64,000 bases of DNA from Pseudoponticoccus marisrubri (GCF_001482405.1 NZ_LPXO01000005.1:1-64000), one strand, 5' to 3'. Positions 8,323-17,923 are shown, numbered from the stretch's first letter. Notes: a model not told the origin generated them from the letters alone. Program-made: numbers and translations.

Positions 8323-9435
8323 TCAGGAGATCCGCGCTTCGGTCTCGGGATCGAAAACCACCGCCTTGTCCATGTTGATGGCAAAGGGGAAGCTCTGCCC
8401 GGCCTGCACGTCCACGTCGGCCCGGAACCGGCCGGTGACCTCCTTGCCGCCCATCTGGGTGACGACAAACGTGTCGGACCCGGCCGGTTCGGTCACCTCC
8501 ACATGCGCCTCGACCACGTGCACGGATTGGCTGTTGCGGTCGGCCCCGTCGCGGTCGGTGATCGCCTCGGGACGCAGGCCCAGGACGATGTCGCGGCCCT
8601 CGTGACGTTCGAAGCCGCGCCCCTCGGCAAAAGGCAGGGTCGCCTCTGCGCCGCCGACCAGTTTCGTCCGGGCCACGGCGCGGCCGTTTTCCACCGCGAT
8701 GGTCGCGGGAAAGAGGTTCATCGAAGGCGAGCCCATGAAACCGGCGACGAACATGTTGGCCGGGTTGTCATAGATCTCCTTGGGCGTGCCCAGCTGCTGG
8801 ACATGGCCGCCATACATCACCGCGATCCGGGTCGAGAGCGTCAGCGCCTCGATCTGGTCATGGGTGACATAGACGATGGTGGTCTTGAGCTTCTGGTGCA
8901 GCTTCTTGATCTCGGTCCGCATGTCGACACGCAGCTTGGCGTCGAGGTTCGACAGCGGCTCGTCGAAGAGGAACACGTCAGGGTCGCGCACCAGCGCCCG
9001 GCCCATGGCGACGCGCTGGCGCTGCCCGCCCGAGAGCTGCCCCGGCTTGCGGTCGAGCAGGTGCTCGATCTGCAGCAGCTCGGCCACCTCCTTCATGGCC
9101 TTGTCGCGCTCGGGCTTGGGCACGCCGTGCATCTCCAGCCCGAAGACGATGTTCTGGCCGACATTCATGTTGGGGTAGAGCGCGTAGGACTGGAACACCA
9201 TTGCGATGTTGCGATCGGCCGGGCGGACCCCGTTCATCGAGCGGCCCTTGATGGCGATATCACCCGTGGTGATGTTCTCCAGCCCCGCGATCATGTTCAG
9301 CAGCGTGGACTTGCCGCAGCCGGACGGTCCGACCAGCACGAGGAACTCTCCTTCCTCGATCGAAATGTCGGTCTCGTGCAGCACCTTGACCGCACCGTAG
9401 GACTTGGTGGCGTTCTTGATATCGAGAAAACCCAT
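8323..9435 (-). CDS. Sugar ABC transporter ATP-binding protein, MalK/UgpC type
   Basis: The 370-residue ATPase has Walker A GPSGCGKST (about 37-45), signature LSGGQRQRVAMGRAL, Walker B VFLFDEPLSNLD, the H-loop VTHDQIEALT, and a C-terminal OB-fold/TOBE regulatory domain (about residues 240-370) of the MalK/UgpC branch. It energises the importer whose permeases and binding protein precede it. The AAAGGA ribosome site lies within the last codons of the upstream permease gene, 4 bp away, which points to translational coupling. Confidence 0.93.
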   Translation of the reverse strand: MGFLDIKNATKSYGAVKVLHETDISIEEGEFLVLVGPSGCGKSTLLNMIAGLENITTGDIAIKGRSMNGVRPADRNIAMVFQSYALYPNMNVGQNIVFGLEMHGVPKPERDKAMKEVAELLQIEHLLDRKPGQLSGGQRQRVAMGRALVRDPDVFLFDEPLSNLDAKLRVDMRTEIKKLHQKLKTTIVYVTHDQIEALTLSTRIAVMYGGHVQQLGTPKEIYDNPANMFVAGFMGSPSMNLFPATIAVENGRAVARTKLVGGAEATLPFAEGRGFERHEGRDIVLGLRPEAITDRDGADRNSQSVHVVEAHVEVTEPAGSDTFVVTQMGGKEVTGRFRADVDVQAGQSFPFAINMDKAVVFDPETEARIS

Positions 9436-9439
9436 GGGA

Positions 9440-10324
9440 TTATCCTTTCACGGAGCCAGCCATCAGACCGCGGACGAAGTAGCGGCCGGCGACGATGTAG
9501 ACGAGCAGGGTTGGCAGGGCGGCCATGATGGCGCCGGCAAAGTGGACGTTGTATTCCTTAACGCCCGTCGAGGACTGGACGAGGTTGTTGAGGGCCACGG
9601 TCATCGGCTGGCTGTCGAAATCCGAGAACGAGGCCCCGAACAGGAAGTCGTTCCAGATATTGGTGAACTGCCAGATCACGCAGACCACGGCGATCGGGCC
9701 GGAAGAGGGCAGCATGATGCGCCGGAAGATGGTGAAGAACCCGGCCCCGTCGATCATCGCCGCGCGCACCAGCTCGGTCGGGAACTGCTGGTAGTAGTTG
9801 CGGAAGTAGAGCGTCGAGAATCCGATACCGTAGACAAGGTGGACGAAGATCAGCCCCGGCACGGTGCCGGCGAGACCGACGATCCCGAGCATCCGCGCCA
9901 TCGGGATCAGGACCATCTGGAACGGGATGAAGCAGCCGAAGAGCAGCAGGCCGAAGATGATCGTGTCGCCCCGGAAGCGCCACTTGGTCAGCACGTAGCC
10001 ATTGAGCGCACCAAGCACGGTGGAGATCGCGACCGCCGGCACCACCATGACAATGGAGTTCCAGAAGAACGGCTTCAGGCCGGTGGCCTCGACGCCGATC
10101 TGCGCGGTCGACCACGCGCTGGCCCAGGGGGCGACGGTCCACTCCTCGGGCAGCGACATCATCCCGCCCGCCTGGATCTCGCTCAGCGGTTTCAGCGAGT
10201 TCACCACCATGACGTAGAGCGGCAGCAGGTAGTACAGGCAGAAGAGGATGAGCAGCGTGTAGATCACGAAACGCGATCCGGCCCCGGTGCGCACCACGGT
10301 TGCGGTTGCATTGGAGGACATCAC
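9440..10324 (-). CDS. Carbohydrate ABC transporter permease, MalG type
   Basis: This inner-membrane protein of 294 residues has about six transmembrane segments. An N-terminal helix follows SRFVIYTLLILFCLYYLLPLY, and the EAA loop reads VRAAMIDGAGFFTIFRRIMLPSSGP, the site that docks on the ATPase. The C-terminal MAGSVKG end is typical of MalG/UgpE-type subunits. Its start overlaps the end of the MalF-type permease gene by 4 bp. It forms the membrane channel with that protein. Confidence 0.92.
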   Translation of the reverse strand: MMSSNATATVVRTGAGSRFVIYTLLILFCLYYLLPLYVMVVNSLKPLSEIQAGGMMSLPEEWTVAPWASAWSTAQIGVEATGLKPFFWNSIVMVVPAVAISTVLGALNGYVLTKWRFRGDTIIFGLLLFGCFIPFQMVLIPMARMLGIVGLAGTVPGLIFVHLVYGIGFSTLYFRNYYQQFPTELVRAAMIDGAGFFTIFRRIMLPSSGPIAVVCVIWQFTNIWNDFLFGASFSDFDSQPMTVALNNLVQSSTGVKEYNVHFAGAIMAALPTLLVYIVAGRYFVRGLMAGSVKG

Positions 10325-11244
10325 TTCTTCTCCCTGAGCTCGGAATAGATGTACGGCACCATGATCGCGGCAATCGCCATCAGCATGATCGTGGCCGAGG
10401 CGGCGCCGATGCCCATCTGGTTCCGGGTGAAGGTGTAGGAATACATGAAGGTCGCCGGCAGCTCGGTGGCCGTCCCCGGCCCGCCCCCGGTCAGGGCGAT
10501 GACCAGGTCGTAGGACTTGATCGCCATATGCGCCAGCACGACAAAGGCCGACATGAAGGCGGGGCGCAGTTGCGGGATGACGATCCGGCGGTAGAGGGCC
10601 CAGTTCGAGGCCCCGTCGATCTGGGCCGCCTTCAGCACCTCGTTGTCGATGCCGCGCAGGCCGGCGAGGAACATCGCCATCACGAAGCCCGAGGTCTGCC
10701 AGACCGCGGCGATGACGATGGTATAGATCGCCATGTCACCGTCCTTGATCCAGTCGAAGGTGAAGCTTTCCCAGCCCCAGGACCGCACCACGGCCTGCAG
10801 ACCGATGCCCGGATCGAGGAACCATTTCCACGCCGTGCCGGTCACGATGAAGGACAGCGCCATGGGATACAGGTAGACGGTGCGGATGAAGCCCTCGGCG
10901 CGGATCTTCTGGTCCAGCAGGATCGCCAGGGCCAGTCCCAGCGCACAGCAGATCACGATGTAGAGCGAACCGAAGATCAGCAGGTTGCTGACCGCCGTGT
11001 CCCAGGCGCGGATACGGAACAGCTTGGAGTAGTTGCTCCAGCCTTCCCAGCCATAGGATGGCAGGATGCGGCTGTCGGTGAAGGAAAGGTAGAAGGTGAA
11101 GATGATGAAGCCGTAGACGAAGATCAGCACCATCGCGAGGCTCGGGCTGAGGACGATCTTGGGAAGGGCTTCGCGCAGCCAGTCTCTGCCGGCGTTCTGC
11201 GGGCGTGCGGATACCTCACGCACGTCGGGTGCGATCTGAGTCAT
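10321..11244 (-). CDS. Carbohydrate ABC transporter permease, MalF type
   Basis: The 307-residue membrane protein has about six transmembrane helices and the EAA loop VLKAAQIDGASNWALYRRIVIPQLRPA near residue 210. The N-terminus ends in a hydrophobic segment containing SLAMVLIFVYGFIIFTFYLSFTD. It is the partner of the MalG-type permease with which it overlaps by 4 bp, and it lies 60 bp after the solute-binding protein gene. In this subfamily such pairs import mono- and disaccharides, polyols or their acids. Confidence 0.92.
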   Translation of the reverse strand: MTQIAPDVREVSARPQNAGRDWLREALPKIVLSPSLAMVLIFVYGFIIFTFYLSFTDSRILPSYGWEGWSNYSKLFRIRAWDTAVSNLLIFGSLYIVICCALGLALAILLDQKIRAEGFIRTVYLYPMALSFIVTGTAWKWFLDPGIGLQAVVRSWGWESFTFDWIKDGDMAIYTIVIAAVWQTSGFVMAMFLAGLRGIDNEVLKAAQIDGASNWALYRRIVIPQLRPAFMSAFVVLAHMAIKSYDLVIALTGGGPGTATELPATFMYSYTFTRNQMGIGAASATIMLMAIAAIMVPYIYSELREKK

Positions 11245-11304
11245 GGCATTTCTCCATGGGAGGCGTGGGAAAGCGCCGGGCGGCGCTTTCCCGAAAGGTG
11301 CGGG

Positions 11305-12555
11305 TTACTGCGAGAGCTCGACCGCGAGCACCAACTCTTCGACGGCGGTTTCGCTGTCGTATTCACCGTTGAAATGCGCGGTGATGACGTCATACATCGC
11401 GTTCTTGACCGAAGCCGGGTTGGCGTGCCCGTGGCCCATCGAGCCATAGAGATTGCCGCTCGACGCGGCCGCCTTGAAGTCCTCGTAGGCCTTCTGGCCG
11501 CAGGCATCGAGCTCGCCCGCGTCGAGGTCGGTGCGCGCCGGGACCGAGCCCTTGACCTTGTTGAACGCGATCTGGAAGCCCGGCGACATGATCGCCTTTG
11601 CCAGCGCGGCCTGCTCGTCCGAGACGCTGTCACCCTGCGCGAACATGGCGAACTGGTCGGAGTTGAAGGTCACCTGGTCCTGGCTGCCCGGGAAGCGGAA
11701 GCAGAGGAAATCCTCGCCCGGGACCTTGCCGGCATTGAGGAACTCGCCCTTGGCCCAGTCGCCCATCAGCTGGAACGCCGCTTCCTTGTTGATCACCATC
11801 GCGGTGGCAAGGTTCCAGTCGCGGCCCGAGAAGTTGTCGTCGACATAACCGCGCAGGGTGCCCATGCGGTCGAAGACCTCTTTCATCTGGTCCGAACCCA
11901 GCGCCTCGGGGTCGAGGTCGATCATCGACGCCTGGTAGAACTCGGGGCCGCCGACGGACAGCACCACCGCATCGAAGAAGGTGGCCTCCTGCCAGGCCTG
12001 GCCACCATGGGCCAGCGCGGTATAGCCCGCGTCCTCGGCCGCCTGCAGCGCCGCGGTGAACTCGTCCCAGGTCTGCGGCTCCGACAGGCCCAGCTCGTCC
12101 ATGATGGCCTTGTTGGCCCAGACCCAGTTGGTCGAGTGCACGTTCACCGGCGCCGAGACCCACTGCCCGTCATAGGTGGCGAATTTCTGCAGCGCCGCGG
12201 GGATCACCTCGTTCCAGTTGCCCTCTTCGGCAATCTCGTTGAGGTTGGCCAGCGCGTCCTGCTTCGCCCAGTCGGTGATGTCGAAGCCCAGCATCTGCAC
12301 GGCAGTGGGCGGGTTGCCCGAGGTGACACGGGCGCGCAGCACGGTCATCGCCTGGGTGCCGCCGCCACCGGCGACCGGCATGTCCTGCCAGCCGATGTCC
12401 TGGCCCGACAGGTCGTCCTTCAGCACGTTCAGCGCCGCGGCCTCGCCGCCCGACGTCCACCAGTGCAGAACCTCAACGTCCGCGGCCTGCGCCATGGACG
12501 CCGAGGCCATCAGTGCGGCCGCCAGAGTTGTCGTCTTTCCGAAGTATCCACGCAT
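11305..12555 (-). CDS. ABC transporter sugar-binding protein (periplasmic)
   Basis: The 416-residue extracellular solute-binding protein (family 1) has a Sec signal peptide, with likely cleavage after AQA at about residue 23, and the mature start [19 protein letters not shown] typical of glucose/mannose-type binding proteins. GGAGGAGA lies just upstream of the ATG. It captures the module's substrate in the periplasm. The family suggests a sugar-like molecule, such as a mono- or oligosaccharide, cyclitol or glycoside. A short hairpin (12591-12607) separates it from the upstream aldehyde dehydrogenase gene and may help give the binding protein its own mRNA level. Confidence 0.92.
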   Translation of the reverse strand: MRGYFGKTTTLAAALMASASMAQAADVEVLHWWTSGGEAAALNVLKDDLSGQDIGWQDMPVAGGGGTQAMTVLRARVTSGNPPTAVQMLGFDITDWAKQDALANLNEIAEEGNWNEVIPAALQKFATYDGQWVSAPVNVHSTNWVWANKAIMDELGLSEPQTWDEFTAALQAAEDAGYTALAHGGQAWQEATFFDAVVLSVGGPEFYQASMIDLDPEALGSDQMKEVFDRMGTLRGYVDDNFSGRDWNLATAMVINKEAAFQLMGDWAKGEFLNAGKVPGEDFLCFRFPGSQDQVTFNSDQFAMFAQGDSVSDEQAALAKAIMSPGFQIAFNKVKGSVPARTDLDAGELDACGQKAYEDFKAAASSGNLYGSMGHGHANPASVKNAMYDVITAHFNGEYDSETAVEELVLAVELSQ

Positions 12556-12590
12556 AAAGGTCTCCTCCCATTCTTGCGTTGGTTGACCGG

Positions 12591-12607
12591 CATCCCTGCC
12601 AGGGATG
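12591..12607. other. Short intercistronic hairpin
   Basis: CATCCCT-GCC-AGGGATG forms a 7-bp stem with a 3-nt loop, placed between the aldehyde dehydrogenase stop and the binding-protein leader. There is no T-run, so it is more likely an mRNA-processing or stability element than a full terminator. Confidence 0.35.
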
Positions 12608-14134
12608 TCAGGCCGTTTTCACCCAAGGTGCCCTGGTGCGACCGATGCGCATGACCAAGGATTTCACCTCGAGGAATTCCTCAAACCCGTAGCGCCCGAT
12701 TTCGCGACCCTGGCCGGATTCCTTCATCCCGCCGAAGGCGAGCTCGGGAAATCCGTCCATCCAGGTATTGGTCCAGACCGTGCCGGCTTGGGCCTTGCGG
12801 CTGAAAGCAAGGCAGGTATGGACGTTCTCGCTCCAGACGCCCGCGGACAGACCGTAGGTCGAGTCGTTCGCCAGAGCAACGGCCTCTTCGAAATCGCGGA
12901 ACGTCAGCACCGTCAGCACCGGGCCGAACACCTCTTCGCGGACGATCGGCATGTCGGGCGTCACGCCGCGCACGACGGTGGGCTGGTAGAACTGGTTGCC
13001 CAGCCCCGGCACGTCCAGCACGCCGCCGCCAAGACAGACCTCGGCCCCCGCCGCGACCGCGTCGTTGACATAGCCGTCGATCTTGGACCGGTGTTCCTCG
13101 GTCACGATCGCGCCGACCTGGGTGTCGGGGTGCATCGGGTTGCCGAACACCACCTTGCGCGACAGCGCGACGACCCGCGCCACGAACTCGTCGGCAATAT
13201 CCTCGTGCACGATGATGCGGCTGGACGAGTTGCAGCATTGTCCGACATTGAAATGGACACCGAAGGTCACCGCGTCGGCCGCGTCATCGAGGTTGGCATC
13301 GGGGAAGATCACTTGCGGGTTCTTTCCGCCAAGCTCCAGCGCGACCTTCTTGAGCGTATCGCCCGCCGACTTGGTGATCCGCTTGCCCACGGCGGTCGAG
13401 CCGGTGAAGCTGACCATGTCGACGTCCCGGTGCGTGCTCATCAGGCTGCCGACGGGATCGCCGTAGCCCAGCACGATGTTGCAGACACCCGCGGGCAGGC
13501 CGGCCTCGGCCAGCATCTCGCCCAGCATGGCGGTGGTCGATGGCGTCACCTCGGAGGGTTTGACGACGCAGGTACACCCGGCGGCCAGCGCAAAGGGCAG
13601 CTTCTGGCTGAGGATCCAGAACGGGAAGTTCCATGGCGTGATGATCGACACGACGCCGATCGGCTCCTTGAGCACGACGCCGAGGATGTCCTCGCCCAGC
13701 GTGTTGTGGCTGTCGCCATGCATCGTGCGCGCCAGCGACGCCGCGTAGCGCCAGAGATCCGCCGCGCCGCCGCATTCGCCGCGCGACTGGCTGATCGGCT
13801 TGCCGCTTTCCAGCGTTTCGATCACCGCGAGCCGCTCTTCACTGGCCTCGATCAGGTCGGCCACCTTGTTGAGGATCACTGCCCGGTCCTTGCCCGACAG
13901 GCCGCTCCAGCGGCCATCATCGAACGCCGCACGGGCGGATCTGATCGCCGCCTCCGTCTCGGCCTCGGAGCCGAGCGCGGCCTGGCTGACGACGATGCCG
14001 TGCGAGGGCGAGACCCGCTCGGAGGTCCGGCCATCGGCGCTGTCGGCAAACACACCGTCGATGAAATGCCGCGCGTGGTAGGGCGCCTCGGGCATGTCGA
14101 CGGTCTGCTCGGCAAGGATGTTGAGATCCAGCAT
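12608..14134 (-). CDS. NAD(P)+-dependent aldehyde dehydrogenase
   Basis: The 508-residue enzyme has the aldehyde dehydrogenase superfamily motifs in order: TPWNFPFW with the oxyanion Asn, [10 protein letters not shown] in the cofactor site, FTGSTAVGK, the catalytic Glu in LELGGKNP, the nucleophilic Cys in [11 protein letters not shown], and the late EVFGPVL. It converts an aldehyde to the carboxylic acid. In this operon it sits between the enoyl-CoA hydratase-type gene and the importer. A likely role is oxidation of an aldehyde made by one of the GMC or Gfo/Idh enzymes to an acid for the CoA-transferase (inference). Confidence 0.92.
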   Translation of the reverse strand: MLDLNILAEQTVDMPEAPYHARHFIDGVFADSADGRTSERVSPSHGIVVSQAALGSEAETEAAIRSARAAFDDGRWSGLSGKDRAVILNKVADLIEASEERLAVIETLESGKPISQSRGECGGAADLWRYAASLARTMHGDSHNTLGEDILGVVLKEPIGVVSIITPWNFPFWILSQKLPFALAAGCTCVVKPSEVTPSTTAMLGEMLAEAGLPAGVCNIVLGYGDPVGSLMSTHRDVDMVSFTGSTAVGKRITKSAGDTLKKVALELGGKNPQVIFPDANLDDAADAVTFGVHFNVGQCCNSSSRIIVHEDIADEFVARVVALSRKVVFGNPMHPDTQVGAIVTEEHRSKIDGYVNDAVAAGAEVCLGGGVLDVPGLGNQFYQPTVVRGVTPDMPIVREEVFGPVLTVLTFRDFEEAVALANDSTYGLSAGVWSENVHTCLAFSRKAQAGTVWTNTWMDGFPELAFGGMKESGQGREIGRYGFEEFLEVKSLVMRIGRTRAPWVKTA

Positions 14135-14137
14135 GTG

Positions 14138-14914
14138 TTACTTCCCCGAAAATTCCGGTTTGCGTTTGGCGCGGAAGGCGGCGACGCCCTCGGCCCTGTC
14201 GTCACTGGCGGCGATGGCGGCGCTTCCCAGCGCTTCGACCATGGCCCCGCGGTCTTCGCCCTGCGCGGCGTGGATCATGGATTTCGAAATTTCGACGGCG
14301 CGCGGCGACAGCGTGATGGCCCGCTCAAGCAGAGCTTGCGCCGCGGCACGCGGGTCCTCGTCCACCGCTGCGGCAAAGCCGCAGGCCAGTGCCCGGTCGG
14401 CCTTGATGCGGTGCCCGAACAGCGCCATTTCCTTGACCATCGCCTCGGGCAGGAGCCTGAGCAGCCGCTGCGTGCCCGACCAGCCGGGCACGATGCCGAC
14501 GCCCGCCTCGGGCAGGGCCAGCGCCGCCTTGGGGGCCATCACACGCAGATCGCAGGCCGCGGCCAACTCCAGCCCCCCGCCGAAGGCATGGCCCTGCAGC
14601 ACCGCCACGGTGGGTTTCGAAAGCCGCGCCAGCCTGTCGAAGATGCGATGCCCGTCCCGCACCCAGTGCCGGGCGAATTCCGCCGGGGTCAGGTCACCCC
14701 AACCGTTGATGTCGGCCCCGGTGCAAAAGGCGCGGTCACCCTCGGCGGTCAGCATCACCGCGGCGATCCCGGTATCGCGCTCGATGACCTTCAGATGGCC
14801 CGCCAGCTGCTCCAGCATCACGACGGTGAAGGCGTTCATCTTGGCCGGGTTGTCGAGCCGCAGCTCGGCAATCCGGTCGTGACGGATCAGGTGAACGGCG
14901 CTCATTGCCCCCAT
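14138..14914 (-). CDS. Enoyl-CoA hydratase/isomerase family protein
   Basis: The 258-residue crotonase-fold protein has the two oxyanion-hole segments, CTGADINGWG (about residue 65) and GHAFGGGLELAAACDLR (about 105), and PEAGVGIVPGWSGT with one acidic residue at the usual catalytic position. Crotonase-fold enzymes hydrate, isomerise, dehalogenate or cleave acyl-CoA thioesters and 1,3-diketones, so the exact reaction cannot be read from sequence. Its start overlaps the end of the CoA-transferase gene by 13 bp, indicating that the two act on the same CoA ester. Confidence 0.88.
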   Translation of the reverse strand: MGAMSAVHLIRHDRIAELRLDNPAKMNAFTVVMLEQLAGHLKVIERDTGIAAVMLTAEGDRAFCTGADINGWGDLTPAEFARHWVRDGHRIFDRLARLSKPTVAVLQGHAFGGGLELAAACDLRVMAPKAALALPEAGVGIVPGWSGTQRLLRLLPEAMVKEMALFGHRIKADRALACGFAAAVDEDPRAAAQALLERAITLSPRAVEISKSMIHAAQGEDRGAMVEALGSAAIAASDDRAEGVAAFRAKRKPEFSGK

Positions 14915-16473
14915 CCCATCGGCGCATCGGCCAGCAGCGACAGCGGCAGGGTGACGGCATCTTCGGCCACGGCCACCCTGCCCCCGGACGCCGCCACGAT
15001 ATCGCGTTCGGGGTCGATGCCGGGCATGATCTCGGTGGCCACAAGGCCGCTGTCGCGCAGACGCATGACACAGCGCTCGGTGATATAGAGCACCTCCTGC
15101 CCCATCTCTCGCGCACGCTTGCCCGAGAAGGTCACATGCTCGACCGCCTCGACCATCTTGGTGAATTTGCCGGGCGCCGTAACCTCGATACCCTTGTCCG
15201 TCAGCGCGATCTGCGCCCCGGCTTCGAACCAGCCGGAAAAGACGATCTTCCTCGCCCCCGAGGTGATGTCCACGAAGCCGCCGCAGCCCGCGGTCAGATA
15301 GGGCTTCTTGCCCAGCTTGGAGACGTTGACATTGCCCTCGATGTCGACCTCGAGGAAGGAGAGGAACGACACGTCGAAGCCACCGCCCTGGAAATAGATG
15401 AACTGCTGCGGCGAGGGCACGAAGGCATCGGCGTTCGACGCGCAGCCAAAGGCGAAACCGGTCAGCGGCACACCGCCCACGGCGCCCTGCTCCACCGCCC
15501 AGGTCACCGCCTCGGGGTGGCCCTCCTCGATCAGGATGCGCGGCACCATGGCGCTGATGCCGAAGCCGAGATTGGCGGTCATGCCGGGGTTCAGCTCCAT
15601 CGCGGCGCGCCGGGCGATGATCTTCTCAACGCCATGCTCGGCGAGCGAGAAATCGTCCCAAGGGCGCATGACCTGGCCCGAAATCGACGGATCGTAGGGC
15701 GTCTCGCAGGTCTGCTTCTGGTCGGGATCGACCACCACGACATCCACCAGGTGCCCCGGCACCCGCACGTCATGCGGCCGCAGCGAGCCGCGCTTGGTCA
15801 CGCGGCTGACCTGCGCGATCACCAGACCGCCATGGTTGCGCACGCAGATCGCCTGTTCCAGCCCGCCAAGATAGGCGCCCTCGTGCTCATAGGTCAGGTT
15901 GCCGAATTCATCCGCCGTGGTGGCCCGCAGGATGGCGACATTCGGCACGATATTTGGGAAATGCAGCCAAGTGTCGCCGGCGAACTCGACGCGGGACACG
16001 ATGGGGGCCGCCGCGCCCTTGTCGTTCATCGCACAGCCCTCGCGGACCGGATCGACAAAGGTCTCGAGCCCGACCTTGGTCAGCACGCCGGGGCGGTTGG
16101 CCGCGGCTTCCCGGGTCATGTCGAACAGGATGCCCGAGGGCACGTTGTAGGCGGCGACCCGGTTCTCGACCACCATCTTCCAGATTTCCGGCATCGGCTT
16201 GGAGGACGGCCCCGACGGGTAGGACCCGCCAAGAATCCGCGCCAACAGGCCGTCCTTGGCAATGTGATCGACACCTTTCACGCCATACATGTCGCCGGCG
16301 GCGATGGGGTGGATGGTGGTCAGGTTCGTCGGATGGCCCTCGGCGTCGAACCGGTCGCCGATGGCTTTCAGCACGAGGTCCGGGCAGCCAAGCGCCGAGG
16401 AGGACGAAACGGTGATGACGGCATTGTCCGCAATGCGGACGACGGCGTCTTCTGCGCTGGTAACCTTGGTCAT
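14902..16473 (-). CDS. Acyl-CoA:acetate/3-ketoacid CoA-transferase (YdiF/propionate CoA-transferase type, fused alpha-beta)
   Basis: The 523-residue protein is a single-chain family I CoA-transferase. The N-terminal half carries GGSYPSGPS and the C-terminal half carries VEQGAVGGVPLTG, where the Glu aligns with the residue that forms the glutamyl-CoA intermediate in propionate CoA-transferase. It activates a carboxylic acid by exchange with acetyl-CoA or similar, without ATP. Its stop overlaps the enoyl-CoA hydratase-type start and its start overlaps the Gfo/Idh stop by 4 bp. This shows that the pathway passes through a CoA ester, which is unusual for a sugar-type catabolic cluster. Confidence 0.9.
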   Translation of the reverse strand: MTKVTSAEDAVVRIADNAVITVSSSSALGCPDLVLKAIGDRFDAEGHPTNLTTIHPIAAGDMYGVKGVDHIAKDGLLARILGGSYPSGPSSKPMPEIWKMVVENRVAAYNVPSGILFDMTREAAANRPGVLTKVGLETFVDPVREGCAMNDKGAAAPIVSRVEFAGDTWLHFPNIVPNVAILRATTADEFGNLTYEHEGAYLGGLEQAICVRNHGGLVIAQVSRVTKRGSLRPHDVRVPGHLVDVVVVDPDQKQTCETPYDPSISGQVMRPWDDFSLAEHGVEKIIARRAAMELNPGMTANLGFGISAMVPRILIEEGHPEAVTWAVEQGAVGGVPLTGFAFGCASNADAFVPSPQQFIYFQGGGFDVSFLSFLEVDIEGNVNVSKLGKKPYLTAGCGGFVDITSGARKIVFSGWFEAGAQIALTDKGIEVTAPGKFTKMVEAVEHVTFSGKRAREMGQEVLYITERCVMRLRDSGLVATEIMPGIDPERDIVAASGGRVAVAEDAVTLPLSLLADAPMGWGQ

Positions 16474-17471
16474 GCGATTTCCTCGAATTGAAGGGGCTGG
16501 CGCTGGCCGGTGCGAGCCGCCTCGCGTACAGCCAGCGCCACCGCCAGGGACTTCACGCCATCAAGGCCCGTGGCGCCGGAATGCGCCTCGCCGCGCACGG
16601 CCTTTCCGAACTCCACCAGGACCGAGTCGTACAGGTTGCCGCGGTCGAATGTGATCTCGCGCCGCCCCTCGGAGGTGGTGAGCCAGACCTCGCCCTTGGG
16701 ATCCTGCGAGATGACACCGGGGGCAAAGATCGCCCCGTCGGAGCCATGGATCTCGACCCCGGTGGTGCCGAACGGGTGGTTGAAGCTCACATGGCTGAAG
16801 ACCATCGTGCCGGACTGCATCCGCCAGACCGACATCGCGCTGTCCTCGACGCCGGCCCCCATGCCGGTGGCATCGGTTTCGGCGGTGACGGAGACCGGAT
16901 CCTCGCCCAGCAGGAACCGGACGGTGTCGGTGTCATGCACGGTCATGTCGAGCACGACCCCACCCCCGGCACCGGGATTGTCGAGGCGCCAGCCGCGAAG
17001 GTGTTCGGGCAGGTGAACCGCATGGAACACGCGCACCGATCGCAGCGCGCCGATCGCGCCCTCGGCGATCAGTTTCCGGATCGCCCGATGACTTCCGGCG
17101 CAACGCAGGTGGTGATTTACCATCAGCGTGACGCCCTTCTCGCGGGCGGCCGCGACCATCCGGGCGGCGTCGGACAGGGTCATCGCCAACGGCTTTTCGC
17201 ACAGGACGTGCTTGCCGGCCGCGATCGCGGCCAGCGCCTGGTCCTTGTGCTTCTCGTTGGTCGACGAGATGTAGACCGCGTCGACCGAGGGGTCGTTCAA
17301 GGCCTCCTCCATCTCCGACGTGCCGCGGGCGATCCCGTTGTCCCGGGCATAGCGCTCCGCCCGGTCGCGAGAGCCGCTGACCACCCAGGACACCTGCCCC
17401 GCATTCGCCCGGATCGCGGAAATCATGTACTGGCTGGCAATTGTGCTTGCGCCGAAGAGTGCCCAGTTCAC
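16470..17471 (-). CDS. Gfo/Idh/MocA family NAD(P)-dependent oxidoreductase (2), first gene of the long operon
   Basis: The 333-residue protein has an N-terminal Rossmann fold (WALFGASTIASQYM), the EKP motif in VLCEKPLAMT near residue 97, and DMTVHDTDTVRFLLGE at the start of the C-terminal domain. I chose GTG 17471 because AGGAGA lies 7 nt upstream. The frame runs on to 17522, but that stretch is occupied by two LacI-type operators. It is the promoter-proximal gene of the leftward operon that ends with the LacI gene. It is distinct in sequence from the Gfo/Idh protein at 2596, so the two probably carry out different steps on the same skeleton. Confidence 0.87.
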   Translation of the reverse strand: MNWALFGASTIASQYMISAIRANAGQVSWVVSGSRDRAERYARDNGIARGTSEMEEALNDPSVDAVYISSTNEKHKDQALAAIAAGKHVLCEKPLAMTLSDAARMVAAAREKGVTLMVNHHLRCAGSHRAIRKLIAEGAIGALRSVRVFHAVHLPEHLRGWRLDNPGAGGGVVLDMTVHDTDTVRFLLGEDPVSVTAETDATGMGAGVEDSAMSVWRMQSGTMVFSHVSFNHPFGTTGVEIHGSDGAIFAPGVISQDPKGEVWLTTSEGRREITFDRGNLYDSVLVEFGKAVRGEAHSGATGLDGVKSLAVALAVREAARTGQRQPLQFEEIA

Positions 17472-17487
17472 CGCAGAATCTCCTGTT

Positions 17488-17499
17488 TGGAACGTTCCA
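17488..17499. promoter_or_regulatory. LacI-type operator, copy 4
   Basis: Perfect TGGAACGTTCCA palindrome, 16 bp upstream of the GTG start at 17471. Confidence 0.8.
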
Positions 17500-17509
17500 T
17501 ATTCTGTAC

Positions 17510-17521
17510 TGGAACGTTCCA
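17510..17521. promoter_or_regulatory. LacI-type operator, copy 5
   Basis: Perfect TGGAACGTTCCA palindrome 22 bp (about two helical turns) from copy 4, so two repressor dimers could bind on the same face of the DNA. Confidence 0.8.
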
Positions 17522-17724
17522 TATCGGGTCAAGAGAAATTCTGCCCAATCTGACATGCCGCGTCGCACCCGACCCGGAATGCTGCGGGCGGACCGCCCCG
17601 CCGTTGGCCGGGTGTGCCGGGTTCAATCCGGGAGATCGCGTCGGGACATGTGCGGGTGTCGCAGGCACCTTCGGCGGTCATGCAGCCTCGCGTTCCTCAC
17701 GGTGCGGTCGAGAAGGCCAGAGAT

Positions 17725-17752
17725 GGGCGCGCGGATCGGGACCCGCGCGCCC
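17725..17752. terminator. Candidate intrinsic terminator hairpin
   Basis: A 10-bp perfect GC stem (GGGCGCGCGG pairing with CCGCGCGCCC) with an 8-nt loop, 19 bp past the stop of the split GNAT gene. There is no T-run. The rest of 17523-17771 shows nothing recognisable. Confidence 0.5.
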
Positions 17753-17771
17753 GACCAGGGCGGGTCTGATG

Positions 17772-17914
17772 TCAGCGCCCCTGTTGCAGGACATCCTGCC
17801 AGTCGGGGTGGCGGGCGATCTGCGCCTTTGCGAAGGGACAGAGCGGCACGATCTTGCGCCCCTCGGCGCGGGCGTCCTCCACGTCCCGGCGCACGAGCGC
17901 CACGCCGAATAGCC
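17772..17914 (-). pseudogene. C-terminal part of a split GNAT N-acetyltransferase gene
   Basis: The leftward translation GVALVRRDVEDARAEGR, then KIVPLCPFAKAQIARHP and a stop at 17772, is the C-terminal half of the short YjdJ-like GNAT family, with the conserved acetyl-CoA-site VPLCPF segment. The matching N-terminal half is at 19230-19388. Between them lie about 1.3 kb of unrelated DNA. The upstream boundary carries GAATAGCC (17907-17914, plus strand), which recurs at the other break point. Confidence 0.75.
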
Positions 17915-17923
17915 CCGAGTTTC

